A DNA stretch of 64,000 nucleotides, taken from Corynebacterium ammoniagenes DSM 20306 (GTDB taxonomy: Bacteria > Actinomycetota > Actinomycetes > Mycobacteriales > Mycobacteriaceae). A program made the translations under genes and the position numbers. How positions within the stretch are numbered: the first letter of the stretch is position 1; the number at the start of each line of letters is the position of its first letter. The stretch covers positions 310,001 to 374,000 of the forward strand of contig NZ_CP009244.1 in assembly GCF_001941425.1 (NCBI RefSeq). The letters are read 5' to 3'. Shown here piece by piece: positions 35,932 through 46,636 of the stretch. A model generated the notes under the pieces. That model was not told where the DNA came from. It did not search any database and worked only from the letters and a program-made list of their open reading frames with translations.

Positions 35932-37845
35932 ATGCAGTTTCACTACGAGGGATACAGCACCGGCGACCCATTGCAAATGCGTGCCGAAGGCAGTGGTCTC
36001 AACCGTCCCGACGAACTTCCAGATGTCATGGATGTACTCGTTGTGGGAGCCGGCCCTGCCGGAACAATTGCTGCGGCGCAGCTGTCGCGGTTTCCGAATG
36101 TGACCACGCGTCTTGTCGAACGCAGCGATCGCCGCTTGGAGTTGGCCAACGCCGACGGCGTGCACTCTCGCACAATTGAGACGTTCCAGGCCTTTGGTTT
36201 TGCCCATGAGATCTTGGCAGAAGCCCATGAGATCACCGATATGGCTTTTTGGAAACCAGATTCTGACAATCCCAGCCAAATCGTTCGTGATACCAGTACC
36301 CGCGAATTGCCGCAGCACATCAGTGAATTCCCCATGGCGCTGTTGACCCAGACTCGTATCATTGACCATTTCAATCGGTTTATGAAAAATGCTCCCACCC
36401 GAATGGAGCCGGACTACGGCTATGAATTCGTGGGCTTTACGGAAGCAGAAGCCCCAGACAACGTGGAATATCCAATTACGGTCACTCTGCGTCGAACTGC
36501 AGGCCCAAACGAGGGTAAAGAAGTAGTCGTGCGCACCAAGTACCTCGTGGGTGCAGACGGAGCGCGCAGCCAAGTTCGCAAGTCCTTGGGCTACCGACTG
36601 CAAGGCAAGCAGGCCAACCACGCGTGGGGCGTCATGGACATTCACGCAAACACAGACTTCCCGGATGTTCGCAAAAAGTGCACCATTAAGTCTGACTCCG
36701 GTCGCACCATCTTGCTCATCCCGCGTGAGGGAGGATACCTATTCCGCTTGTACGTGGACCTAGGCGAAGTCCCCGATGATGGCAGTAAGGCAGTGCGCAA
36801 TACGCCACTGCAAGAGGTCATTGATACCGCCAATGAGATCATGGCCCCTTATACGGTGGACGTGAAAAACGTGGTGTGGAATTCCATCTACGAGGTCGGA
36901 CACCGCGTTGCCGATCACTTCGACGATCGGGTCTCCGATAAGACGACAGGTGAGTGCCCACGTGTGTTCATAGCCGGCGATGCATGCCATACCCACAGTG
37001 CGAAGGCCGGGCAGGGCATGAACGTCTCCATGCAGGACGGCTTTAACCTGGGCTGGAAACTAGGCCACGTTGCCAGCGGGAACAGCCCGGAGGAGCTGTT
37101 ACAGACGTATGCGGAAGAACGCGAAGATATCGCGTATAAGCTCATCGAATTCGACAAGAATTGGTCGTCTCTTATGGCCAAGCCCTCCAGTGAGATGGGC
37201 AGCGCGCAAGACTTGGAAGATTTCTACCGCGCCAACTCTGAGTTCAACGCTGGGTATATGACGCACTATGAACCATCAACAATCACCATGGATGGACGTC
37301 ATCAAGACCTAGCCCAGGGATATCCCATTGGCCGACGCTTTAAATCAGCCATGGTGGGACGCGTGTGTGATCTCATTGAAACCCACCTGGGCCACCAAGC
37401 AAGTGCCGATGGCCGTATTCGGACTTATGTCTTTGCAGATGCGGACGCATTAAGCAGTAAAGATTCCACGTTGCACCAGTGGGCAGCGTGGGCAGATAAG
37501 AGCTTGGATCCAGAGCTTGTCGATGCCAAGGTGGTCTATCAAACTCCTCACACCGAATTCGACGTCTCGTCTGTGCCTGACGCGTTTAAACCTGCGGTTG
37601 GAGTACTGGGACTTACTAACCTTGAGAACTCGTTTGGCATCACGGCGGATTCTGACATCTTTGACCAGCGGGAGATCTCCCGCGATGGCGTGGTCGTGGT
37701 GGTACGCCCTGACCAGTACGTCTCGGGCATCTTCCCGCTGCATGACACAGCGGGACTGGAAGATTTCCTCAAGGCATACTTTCCACAGATGACAGGCGCC
37801 CAGCAGCCCGAAACGCAGTCTGAGGCTGTGCTGAGCTCTATTTAG
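35932..37845 (+). CDS. FAD-dependent aromatic monooxygenase (3-hydroxybenzoate 4-/phenol 2-monooxygenase family)
   Basis: Hydroxylates an aromatic ring with NAD(P)H and O2. FAD motifs: GXGXXG as VVGAGPAGTIAAAQL, the DG motif LVGADGARSQVRKSLG, and the GD motif FIAGDACHTHSAKAGQGMN. A C-terminal thioredoxin-like dimer domain follows, as in phenol hydroxylase and MobA. 637 residues fits that group. 3-hydroxybenzoate as substrate is a guess by length and motif; phenols are possible. ATG 35932 follows GAAAGGACTC at good spacing. Convergent with the acyl-CoA ligase, the two stop codons overlapping. Confidence 0.85.
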   Translation: MQFHYEGYSTGDPLQMRAEGSGLNRPDELPDVMDVLVVGAGPAGTIAAAQLSRFPNVTTRLVERSDRRLELANADGVHSRTIETFQAFGFAHEILAEAHEITDMAFWKPDSDNPSQIVRDTSTRELPQHISEFPMALLTQTRIIDHFNRFMKNAPTRMEPDYGYEFVGFTEAEAPDNVEYPITVTLRRTAGPNEGKEVVVRTKYLVGADGARSQVRKSLGYRLQGKQANHAWGVMDIHANTDFPDVRKKCTIKSDSGRTILLIPREGGYLFRLYVDLGEVPDDGSKAVRNTPLQEVIDTANEIMAPYTVDVKNVVWNSIYEVGHRVADHFDDRVSDKTTGECPRVFIAGDACHTHSAKAGQGMNVSMQDGFNLGWKLGHVASGNSPEELLQTYAEEREDIAYKLIEFDKNWSSLMAKPSSEMGSAQDLEDFYRANSEFNAGYMTHYEPSTITMDGRHQDLAQGYPIGRRFKSAMVGRVCDLIETHLGHQASADGRIRTYVFADADALSSKDSTLHQWAAWADKSLDPELVDAKVVYQTPHTEFDVSSVPDAFKPAVGVLGLTNLENSFGITADSDIFDQREISRDGVVVVVRPDQYVSGIFPLHDTAGLEDFLKAYFPQMTGAQQPETQSEAVLSSI

Positions 37846-39533
37846 AGCATGCGCGGGACAACCTTGCCGGTGGGGTTGCGCGGGAGTTCATCGCGAAAGT
37901 GCACGTCGCGCGGAACGGAGTGATCGGCGAGGTTGTCGCGCACGAAGTCGCGGATGGCGTCATCGGTAAGCGAATTGCCTGCCTCGTCGTCGCTGCGGAC
38001 TACCCAGACTGCCACGCGCGCGAAGGTGTCTTCATCGTCGACGCCTTGCGCGTGCACGTCTTTGATGCCGGGCATTTCTTCTAAGATTTCAATGACCGAT
38101 TGTGGGTGAACATTTTCGCCACCGACGATGATCATGTCATCGGCACGGCCCACGACATGGAGGTGGTTGTCTTCATCGATGAAACCTAAATCACCGATGG
38201 AGACAAGCCCCTCATTCTTTTTCACGTGCTTATTCGGGTTGGTGTAGCCAATGAGTGCGGTTTCATTAAAGAGGAAGATCTCACCGATTTCCCCGCGCGG
38301 CTTTTCCCGGCCATCTTTGCCGAGGATGCGCAGCTTGGTGCCCGAGGCAATCTTGCCGGCGGTGGTGGGGTCTTGTGCTACTTGCTCGGCAGTTGCCGCC
38401 GAGGCCAGCGCGAGTTCGGTGGAGCCGTAGGCATTGCACAAGATAGAACCGAAGCGGCCTTGGACTTCCTTGACTAGCTGCGGGGAGACCGCATTGCCGG
38501 CAGAGGCGATGAACTTCAACGTGGAAGTGTCGTATTTTTTCTCCGGGTCGGCCTGAATCATCTGCTTGTAAAAGACCGGGGAGGAGACCATGCCCTCGAG
38601 CTCATAGCGCTCGATGTCATCTAAGACGGTTTCCGGGTTGAAGATGCGGTGGGTGACCAAAGTATTGCGCGCGCCCAGGCCAAGGTTGACCGCTGCCCAG
38701 CCCCAGGTGTGGAACATGGATGCGGTAATTTGCACCTTTTGATCCGCACGCCAGGGAATGGTGCCCATCAACGTTGCTACCACCACCGGGAAGACCGGTT
38801 CATTGCGCATGATGCCCTTGGGGATGCCCGTGGTACCCGAAGACATTAAGACGATCACGCCGTGGCGTGGAAACATCGGTAGTTTCACGTTTTTAACCCG
38901 CTCGGGGTGCGCGACGATGTCTTTCATCAACGGGTAGTTGTGCTCGATGACCTCATAGGTTTCAGTGCCAGTGCCTTCCGATGCAGTGTCGAAACCAATG
39001 ATGACCGGGATGTCATCTAATAATTCCGTGGGCATGCGGTCGGCAAATTCATCATCGATGATGAGGACATTAATGCCGCATTCTTTAATGGATCCGGCAA
39101 GCTGTTCTTTAGACGAGCTGACGTTGAGCAGGTAAATCGATGCTCCCACGTAGCCTTTCGCCGCCATAGGCGTGACGATGCCGCGGCCATTGCGCGCCAT
39201 TACCCCCATGTGGATCTCATCGAGTCCCAGCGTGAGCAAATACTTCGCCAAGGTTCGCGAATCGTTGCGAAGTTGGCGGTAGGAGATAGCCCCGGTGTCA
39301 TCGATAAGCGCAATGCGTTCGGGGCAGGTGGCATAACCTTGCTCCAATTCGCGCGCAGTTGTCAGGCGATAACGCGCCAGGTTCGCTGGTAGTACCGCAG
39401 TTGCTTTTAGTCCATGAGCTCCGATAATCCCGGAATTCACCAACGCTGGTACTAGCTCAGCTACCCCCTTGGCCTGGAACATTATTTCCTTAATGCCCTT
39501 GGGGGTAAGAAGTGCTGAAACATTTAGAGCCAT
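37842..39533 (-). CDS. Acyl-CoA synthetase / AMP-forming ligase
   Basis: 563 residues. AMP-binding signature VLMSSGTTGIPKGIMRNE, A5-type motif NAYGSTELALA, the ADDMIIVGGENVHP hinge and the C-terminal catalytic Lys in PRNPTGKVVPR. The N-terminal extra 60 residues and overall pattern fit fatty-acid or mycolic-precursor FadD enzymes in actinobacteria; an aromatic acid substrate is also possible because of the adjacent monooxygenase. No terminator lies between the two convergent genes. Confidence 0.87.
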   Translation of the reverse strand: MALNVSALLTPKGIKEIMFQAKGVAELVPALVNSGIIGAHGLKATAVLPANLARYRLTTARELEQGYATCPERIALIDDTGAISYRQLRNDSRTLAKYLLTLGLDEIHMGVMARNGRGIVTPMAAKGYVGASIYLLNVSSSKEQLAGSIKECGINVLIIDDEFADRMPTELLDDIPVIIGFDTASEGTGTETYEVIEHNYPLMKDIVAHPERVKNVKLPMFPRHGVIVLMSSGTTGIPKGIMRNEPVFPVVVATLMGTIPWRADQKVQITASMFHTWGWAAVNLGLGARNTLVTHRIFNPETVLDDIERYELEGMVSSPVFYKQMIQADPEKKYDTSTLKFIASAGNAVSPQLVKEVQGRFGSILCNAYGSTELALASAATAEQVAQDPTTAGKIASGTKLRILGKDGREKPRGEIGEIFLFNETALIGYTNPNKHVKKNEGLVSIGDLGFIDEDNHLHVVGRADDMIIVGGENVHPQSVIEILEEMPGIKDVHAQGVDDEDTFARVAVWVVRSDDEAGNSLTDDAIRDFVRDNLADHSVPRDVHFRDELPRNPTGKVVPRML

Positions 39534-39629
39534 AGCTACGATGAAGTCCTTAGAATTGAAAATAAAAGTAAGAGTGTTATTCCCTGACAGGAGTATCGCT
39601 CCGAGTCGCCTGGACGTTTCCTAAAGTGG

Positions 39630-39652
39630 CTGGAGTGACAAATGTTAATAAT
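39630..39652 (+). promoter_or_regulatory. Motif and -10-like element before the SGNH gene
   Basis: CTGGAGTGACAAAT is followed directly by GTTAATAAT. The same 14 bases recur at 50851, again just before a -10-like CATAAT. Confidence 0.4.
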
Positions 39653-39717
39653 GATGTTTAAATTACCTAACCTACGCTAGCGAATATAGTGTACTTTTGT
39701 CGGGGAACACAACATAA

Positions 39718-40545
39718 ATGAGGAATCGAAGGCTAAAGACATTGAAGAAACTTCGCACATTACTCGCCGCGGCGCTCATGGCGCTGACTGTTATCGCAGC
39801 TCCTACCGCCTCGGCGGCCGAGCGAAACCTTGTTGCCTTCGGCGACTCACTGATTGCTGACCCCAGCGCTGACGTTTATTTGTCTACACGTTTGACGTCT
39901 TCGACTGGCAACGGTGCCAACTGCCCATCGGGCTATAACTACGCCCAGCGTACGGCAGATAAGCTTGGCCTTCCTGTCCGGGATTTTTCTTGCTCTGGTG
40001 CAGTGTCGATGTCCCCAGGGCCACAAATTTCCACCCAGGTTGATACCGCATTGCGCACGGGCGCACTGAGCCCTGCAACCGAGCGCGTCATCTTTACCTC
40101 TGGGTTTAATGACACCTATAACAACAGCAACCTATCGCGTCAGCAAATGCGCGATCGCTTTGTGCGCACCACCGCGCCACAGATTGAGCGCATCAAGCAG
40201 GCTGCACCGAATGCGCGCATTCAGATTGTTGGTTACCCAACCATCGGCTCCGGCGACTACTACTGCTTGGTCCACGTAACCTCTAGCCCGTCTGATTCCA
40301 CCTACTTGCCACAGATTCGTAACTGGGAAGACTCTGCGCAGTGGATGCAGGTTGACCTCGCGAACGCCACCGGCACCGAGTTTGTTGACTTAAAGGGTGC
40401 AACCCGCAATAACGGCATGTGTGCCGATGCTGGTCAGCGCTACTACGCCGGCCTGATTGATTTCACCGGCGGCAGCGGCAACCTGCCCATCCACATCAAC
40501 ACTCGTGGACATGAGGCCTTGTCCCATATCTTGGCCGGTAGCTAA
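39718..40545 (+). CDS. Secreted SGNH/GDSL esterase
   Basis: Signal peptide with Arg/Lys start and hydrophobic core LLAAALMALTVIAAPTASA. SGNH blocks: I FGDSLIAD (Ser), a Gly in the SCSGAVS block, N in FTSGFNDTY and the C-terminal His in LPIHINTRGHEAL. Four Cys suggest disulfides. Extracellular ester hydrolase; substrate unknown, possibly lipid or envelope acyl groups. Followed by a terminator. Confidence 0.9.
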   Translation: MRNRRLKTLKKLRTLLAAALMALTVIAAPTASAAERNLVAFGDSLIADPSADVYLSTRLTSSTGNGANCPSGYNYAQRTADKLGLPVRDFSCSGAVSMSPGPQISTQVDTALRTGALSPATERVIFTSGFNDTYNNSNLSRQQMRDRFVRTTAPQIERIKQAAPNARIQIVGYPTIGSGDYYCLVHVTSSPSDSTYLPQIRNWEDSAQWMQVDLANATGTEFVDLKGATRNNGMCADAGQRYYAGLIDFTGGSGNLPIHINTRGHEALSHILAGS

Positions 40546-40565
40546 ACAACGAAACCAGTTCTATC

Positions 40566-40607
40566 GCTCCCACCCTGGGGTTTTTCTAGGGGGTGGGAAC
40601 GATTTTT
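40566..40607 (+). terminator. Terminator after the SGNH esterase gene
   Basis: CTCCCACCC pairs with GGGGTGGGA, followed by ATTTTTATTTT. Confidence 0.85.
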
Positions 40608-40648
40608 ATTTTGCCGCCAGAAGCTAAATTTTTAGATAGTCTGGCCAC

Positions 40649-41755
40649 ATGAGCGAAACAGTAACTGGAGTAATCGCCCGTGAAAAGGGCGCAGAAGTAG
40701 AAACCGTAAACATTGTCATCCCAGAGCCAGGACCTAATGACGTTATCGTCAAAATCCAGGCCTGCGGCGTGTGCCACACAGACTTGGCTTACCGCGATGG
40801 CGATATCGAAGATGCCTTCCCATTCTTGCTGGGCCATGAGGCATCCGGCATCGTGGAAACCGTCGGTGAAGATGTCACCCACGTTCAAGAAGGCGACTTT
40901 GTCATCATGAACTGGCGCGCCGTGTGCGGCGAGTGCCGTGCATGTAAGAAGGGCGACCCAAAGTACTGCTTTAACACTCACAACGCTTCTAAGAAGATGA
41001 CCTTGGAAGATGGCACGGAGCTTACTCCAGCGCTGGGCATTGGCGCTTTCGCGGACAAGACCTTAGTCCACGAAGGCCAGTGCACCAAGGTTGACTCGGA
41101 AGCAGATCCAGCAGCGGCTGGACTCCTCGGCTGCGGCATCATGGCAGGGCTCGGTGCAGCGGTCAATACCGCTGATATCCAGCGCGGTGAATCCGTCGCC
41201 GTCTTTGGCCTGGGCGGCGTGGGCATGGCAGCGATTGCCGGTGCCAAGCTGGCTGGCGCAAGCAAGATTATTGCCGTTGATATTGACTCCAAGAAGTTGG
41301 ACTGGGCTAAGGAATTTGGGGCAACGCACGTTATTGATTCCTCCAAGTTGTCTGGCGAAGGTGACGACTCTGAGGTAGTCGCGCAGATTCGTGAGCTAAC
41401 TGATGGCTTCGGTACCGATGTCACCATTGATGCCGTGGGCATTATGCCAACGTGGCAGCAGGCGTTTTACTCCCGCGACCATGCGGGCCGCATGGTGATG
41501 GTCGGCGTTCCCAACCTCACCTCACGCATTGATATCCCCGCGATTGATTTCTACGGCCGCGGTGGTTCCCTGCGCCCAGCGTGGTACGGCGACTGTCTGC
41601 CAGAGCGTGATTTCCCCACGTACGTCGACCTGCACCTGCAGGGCCGTTTCCCACTGGATAAATTCGTCTCTGAGCGCATTGGCATCAATGATGTGGAAGA
41701 AGCCTTTGGCACGATGAAGGCAGGCGACGTCTTGCGCTCGGTCGTGGAGATTTAA
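40649..41755 (+). CDS. mscR: S-(hydroxymethyl)mycothiol dehydrogenase, zinc-dependent
   Basis: Medium-chain dehydrogenase that oxidises the formaldehyde-mycothiol adduct and can reduce S-nitrosomycothiol. Catalytic zinc ligands in [12 protein letters not shown] and GHEA; structural zinc Cys cluster [15 protein letters not shown]; Rossmann motif [14 protein letters not shown]. 368 residues, typical. The next gene starts 3 bases after its stop. An operon with an SDR and an MBL hydrolase suggests a formaldehyde/aldehyde detoxification unit. Known as adhC/adhE-type in C. glutamicum. Confidence 0.9.
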   Translation: MSETVTGVIAREKGAEVETVNIVIPEPGPNDVIVKIQACGVCHTDLAYRDGDIEDAFPFLLGHEASGIVETVGEDVTHVQEGDFVIMNWRAVCGECRACKKGDPKYCFNTHNASKKMTLEDGTELTPALGIGAFADKTLVHEGQCTKVDSEADPAAAGLLGCGIMAGLGAAVNTADIQRGESVAVFGLGGVGMAAIAGAKLAGASKIIAVDIDSKKLDWAKEFGATHVIDSSKLSGEGDDSEVVAQIRELTDGFGTDVTIDAVGIMPTWQQAFYSRDHAGRMVMVGVPNLTSRIDIPAIDFYGRGGSLRPAWYGDCLPERDFPTYVDLHLQGRFPLDKFVSERIGINDVEEAFGTMKAGDVLRSVVEI

Positions 41756-41758
41756 GAC

Positions 41759-42430
41759 ATGGATCTACAGCTTCAAGATCAAGTAATCCTGGTTCTCGGC
41801 GGTAATGGCACCATCGGCGCCGATGTCGTCAAGGTGCTGCAAGCGGAAGGCGCCACGCCCGTGGTGGCCTCACGCAGCAGTGAATTATCCATCGATGCCG
41901 CAGACGACGCCTCGGTGCGCGCCGGCATTGATGCCGTTGTGGAAAAGCACGGCCGCCTCGACGGACTCGTGGTCTCATCCGCCCCATCTGCGCAGACATT
42001 AAGCGCGGATAAGGCTGATGATCCACAACAGGTTATCGACGCCATCGACGGCAAAGCCATTACCTTCTTACGTGCGGCCAATGCCGCGTTGGATGTCATG
42101 CGCAAGCAAGGCTATGGACGCGTTATTGCGCTGTCTGGCATGAATTCCTACGTCACCAACAACACGACGGCAACGGCGCGCAATGCTTCGCTGAACGTGA
42201 TTGCGAAGAACCTCGCTGACCAGCACGCGGGCAGCGGGATTACTGTCAACGTGGTGAGCCCGGGATATGTCATCTCCGACGAAAACGCGGAGGTTGACCG
42301 CGCTAATGGTCAGACCTCGCTGCGCGAAGTGGCAGATACCATCGTCTTTTTGCTCTCGCCCAAGATGGCGTCAATCTCCGGGGAGATCATCTCCGTGGGC
42401 CACAAGGCGAAGGGAGTCATTCTTCCTTAA
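41759..42430 (+). CDS. SDR-fold protein without the usual catalytic Tyr-Lys
   Basis: Short-chain dehydrogenase fold of 223 residues with the nucleotide motif LGGNGTIGADVV and the conserved NVVSPGYV late segment. A Ser is present (IALSGMNS), but where YxxxK should fall the sequence is TARNA, so Tyr and Lys are both missing. It may bind NAD(P) without classical reductase chemistry, or serve a structural role. Starts 3 bases after mscR. Function unknown. Confidence 0.82.
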   Translation: MDLQLQDQVILVLGGNGTIGADVVKVLQAEGATPVVASRSSELSIDAADDASVRAGIDAVVEKHGRLDGLVVSSAPSAQTLSADKADDPQQVIDAIDGKAITFLRAANAALDVMRKQGYGRVIALSGMNSYVTNNTTATARNASLNVIAKNLADQHAGSGITVNVVSPGYVISDENAEVDRANGQTSLREVADTIVFLLSPKMASISGEIISVGHKAKGVILP

Positions 42431-42544
42431 TCCAGCTCCATCAAGCGATGCTCTATGAAGCAGCGCGAACATCTTGAAAATCTAGATTCCTGTTAGCACC
42501 TGTGAAAGAACCCTCGTGGCTTTCACACAGAGAAAGGCAGATCC

Positions 42545-43165
42545 ATGAAGATTGAAAAGTTAGTTACCTCCGGAAAGTTCCGTCTCGATGGCGGCGAATG
42601 GGACGTGGACAATAACGTCTATATCCTCGGCGGCAAGGGCGGTGTCTACATCATTGACCCCGCGCACAATGCTGAAGAAGTCATCGACGCAGTCGGCGAC
42701 CGCCCAGTTCGCGGCATCATCTTGACCCACGCGCACAATGACCACTGTGAGCTCGCACCACAGCTGTCTGAGCACTACGGCGTGGAAGTACACTTGCACC
42801 CCGAAGATGACATGCTGTGGAAAGAAAGCAATGGCGATGCAGCCTACGTTCCATTGGCAGATAACCAGCAATTTGAGCTAGATGGGGAAACCATCACCGT
42901 CTTCCACACCCCAGGTCACTCACCTGGTTGCGTGGTCCTCCACCTGCCACAGGACAATGTATTGCTCTCTGGCGATACCTTGTTCAACGGCGGTCCTGGC
43001 GCAACGGGGCGTAAGTACTCTGACTTTGATGTCATCATCGAATCCCTGCGCAACGTGGTCTTCAACTTGCCGGGTAATACCAAGGTCTACCCAGGCCACG
43101 GCGATGAGACCACCATTGGTGCTGAAGCAGCGCGTATCGATGAATACGTGGAGCGCGGCTACTAA
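42545..43165 (+). CDS. Metallo-beta-lactamase-fold hydrolase, glyoxalase II-like
   Basis: Metal site HAHNDHCE, then GHSPGCVV, SGDTLFNGGPG and the C-terminal YPGHGDETT. 206 residues. Gene neighbourhood with mscR suggests hydrolysis of the S-formylmycothiol product or a related thioester (inference). RBS AGAAAGGCAG. A bidirectional terminator follows. Confidence 0.88.
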   Translation: MKIEKLVTSGKFRLDGGEWDVDNNVYILGGKGGVYIIDPAHNAEEVIDAVGDRPVRGIILTHAHNDHCELAPQLSEHYGVEVHLHPEDDMLWKESNGDAAYVPLADNQQFELDGETITVFHTPGHSPGCVVLHLPQDNVLLSGDTLFNGGPGATGRKYSDFDVIIESLRNVVFNLPGNTKVYPGHGDETTIGAEAARIDEYVERGY

Positions 43166-43180
43166 GTAGCACAAGCAAGC

Positions 43181-43206
43181 GTTAAAAGGCCGTATGGCCT
43201 TTTAAC
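43181..43206. terminator. Bidirectional terminator between the MBL gene and rmlA
   Basis: Perfect palindrome GTTAAAAGGCC-GTAT-GGCCTTTTAAC with A and T runs on both sides; it overlaps the rmlA stop. Confidence 0.92.
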
Positions 43207-44074
43207 CTTCGCGGGCTACGGTGTGTAAATATGCACCGTAGCCCGATTTTTCTAGCGGTTTCGCCAGCTCATTTAATGCGGCCGCGCTAATGAAACCTTC
43301 GCGGTATGCGGCAACTTCCGGCGAACCAATGACCGCACCGGTGCGCTTTTGTAGGACTTCGACATAGGATGAGGCCTCGGACATGGAGTCCACGGTGCCG
43401 GTATCCAGCCACACATCGCCGCGCAGCAAGCGTTTGACGTGGAGTTTTCCTTGTTGCAGATAAGCGTCGTTGATGGCGGTGATTTCCAGCTCGCCGCGGG
43501 CAGAGGGCGCGATGGTTTTAGCGATCTCAACCACTGAGTTGTCGTAGAAATACAATCCCACCACCGCGTGGTTGGATTTCGGTTCGGTGGGTTTTTCCTC
43601 GATGGACAATGCCTGCCCGGCGTCATCGAATTCGACCACGCCGTAGCGCTGCGGATCAGAGACTTCGAAGGCAAAGATGATGCCGCCTACAGGATTGCGG
43701 CACTCCGATAGGGCTGTGGAAAAGCCGTGGCCGTCAAAGATATTATCGCCAAGCACGAGCGCGACATCGTCATCACCGATGAAGTCCTCGCCGATGATAA
43801 ATGCCTGCGCCAGGCCCTCGGGCTTGGGCTGCACGGCGTAGCTGAGCATGATGCCCAGCTGGGAGCCATCACCTAATAAGCGCTCAAAGGCTGCGGAGTC
43901 CTCGGGCGTGGTGATGATGAGAATCTCGCGGATTCCTGCCTGGATCAACGTTGATAGCGGGTAGTACACCATCGGCTTGTCATAAATCGGCATCAACTGC
44001 TTCGAAATGCCTTTGGTGATGGGATACAGGCGCGTGCCAGACCCGCCGGCGAGGATGATTCCTTTCATAGCCAT
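43202..44074 (-). CDS. rmlA: Glucose-1-phosphate thymidylyltransferase
   Basis: First step to dTDP-L-rhamnose, the sugar in the arabinogalactan linker. Nucleotidyltransferase signature [14 protein letters not shown], then [11 protein letters not shown], and [12 protein letters not shown]. 290 residues, normal. Last gene in the rmlB-rmlCD-rmlA run, 12 bases after rmlCD. Confidence 0.95.
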   Translation of the reverse strand: MAMKGIILAGGSGTRLYPITKGISKQLMPIYDKPMVYYPLSTLIQAGIREILIITTPEDSAAFERLLGDGSQLGIMLSYAVQPKPEGLAQAFIIGEDFIGDDDVALVLGDNIFDGHGFSTALSECRNPVGGIIFAFEVSDPQRYGVVEFDDAGQALSIEEKPTEPKSNHAVVGLYFYDNSVVEIAKTIAPSARGELEITAINDAYLQQGKLHVKRLLRGDVWLDTGTVDSMSEASSYVEVLQKRTGAVIGSPEVAAYREGFISAAALNELAKPLEKSGYGAYLHTVAREG

Positions 44075-44086
44075 AAAGCCTAGCGT

Positions 44087-45493
44087 CTAGCTTTCCAATA
44101 AGGCGAGATACAAAGCCAGCGAGGAACGCCAATTGGACGGCTTAAATCCCGTAGCTTCAATCTTGGTCAGATCCAAAGTGGAGGCAGCAGGACGCAGCGC
44201 TTCTGGTGCCGGGGCAGGCTGGTTGTTCTCTGTTGCTTGTTGTACGCGGTGCTCGTTGTACTGCGCGGTGCTAACCGAGTGGACTTCGGTGGGGTCATGG
44301 CCCATGCCGATAAACACCGCCATGGCGATTTCATCGCGTCCTACCGCGTCACCGCCGGAGGTCAGGTTGTATACGCCATAGTCTGCGCGGGTATCAAGCA
44401 AATGCTTGATACCTTTGGCTAAATCTTCGGCGTAGGTCGGACGGCCAATTTGGTCATTGATCACTAGAGGTTCAATATTGCGCTGGGCAAGCGATGCCAT
44501 CGTGGACATGAAGTTATTTCCTTCACCAAAGACCCACGCGGTGCGGATGACATAGCGCCGCGGTGCCGTTTGCGCAGCGGTATCGCCCGCGGCTTTCGAT
44601 GCCCCATACGCCGATAACGGGGAGGGAAGCTCAGCCTCGGTGTGGACCTCTTGGGTGCCGTCAAAGATGTAATCGGAAGACACGTGCACGAAGGTGAGGT
44701 TATTTTCCGCAGCGATTGCTGCCAGGCGCGCCGGGGCAGTGGCATTGACTTCCCACGCGTCGGCGCGGTCAGTTTCAGCACCATTGACATCGTTGTAGGC
44801 AGCGCAGTTGATAATCGCGTCGTAAGAACGCCACGGGCGGGCGGTCGCGATATCTGCAGCGGTGATATCGAACTCGGTGCGCGTTGTGAATTCCACGTGT
44901 GCGGCATTTTTATACACCGCGCGCAGTGCGCGGCCCAGCTGGCCATCAGCACCGGTGACCAAAATCTTCCGCGGCGGCATCGGAGTGACATCGACAAGCT
45001 GTGGGTGCGCGCGGTCTTTTTCTGAAATCTCTGTAGGCGTTAGCGGCCAGTCCACCATGTCGAGGTTAACCGCGGTGTACTGCGCATCCGGGGACCAATG
45101 ATCGGAGACCAGATAGGAATAGACGGTATTATCTTCTAAGGCCTGGAAGCCATTAGCTACCCCGCGCGGAACAAAGACGGCCTTATCCGGTCCAATTTCG
45201 GCATGCACCAGCTGGCCGTAGGATGTAGAACCTTCGCGGAGATCGCACCACGCACCAAATACCTTGCCGTAGGCGATGGAGACCAACTTATCCCAGGGCT
45301 CCGCATGCAGACCGCGGGTAACGCCGGCGGAGGCATTAAAAGACAAGTTGTGCTGCACGGGTCCAAAGTCCGGTAAGCCAGCCTGGCCCATGGTGGTTCG
45401 TTGCCAATTTTCTTTGAACCAGCCGCGGTTATCACCGTGGACATCGAGGTGGATAATGCTCAAACCATCGATATCGGTGGATTCAATGTGCAC
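44087..45493 (-). CDS. rmlCD: Fused dTDP-4-dehydrorhamnose 3,5-epimerase / reductase (RmlC-RmlD)
   Basis: 468 residues. The N-terminal half is a cupin epimerase (DVHGDNRGWFKENWQR; RGLHAEPWDKLVS with catalytic His). From about residue 180 a Rossmann reductase follows (ILVTGADGQLGRAL) with YGASKAAGD supplying Tyr and Lys. It carries out the last two steps of dTDP-rhamnose synthesis. The fusion is characteristic of corynebacteria. Confidence 0.93.
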   Translation of the reverse strand: MHIESTDIDGLSIIHLDVHGDNRGWFKENWQRTTMGQAGLPDFGPVQHNLSFNASAGVTRGLHAEPWDKLVSIAYGKVFGAWCDLREGSTSYGQLVHAEIGPDKAVFVPRGVANGFQALEDNTVYSYLVSDHWSPDAQYTAVNLDMVDWPLTPTEISEKDRAHPQLVDVTPMPPRKILVTGADGQLGRALRAVYKNAAHVEFTTRTEFDITAADIATARPWRSYDAIINCAAYNDVNGAETDRADAWEVNATAPARLAAIAAENNLTFVHVSSDYIFDGTQEVHTEAELPSPLSAYGASKAAGDTAAQTAPRRYVIRTAWVFGEGNNFMSTMASLAQRNIEPLVINDQIGRPTYAEDLAKGIKHLLDTRADYGVYNLTSGGDAVGRDEIAMAVFIGMGHDPTEVHSVSTAQYNEHRVQQATENNQPAPAPEALRPAASTLDLTKIEATGFKPSNWRSSLALYLALLES

Positions 45494-45540
45494 GCAGAAA
45501 CTGCCTTTCTTTGTCGGTCATGTCCTAATAAAGCGAAAAA

Positions 45541-46611
<1,071 letters not shown>

Positions 46612-46636
46612 CTACCGCCGGTGATAGCCGACGGGC

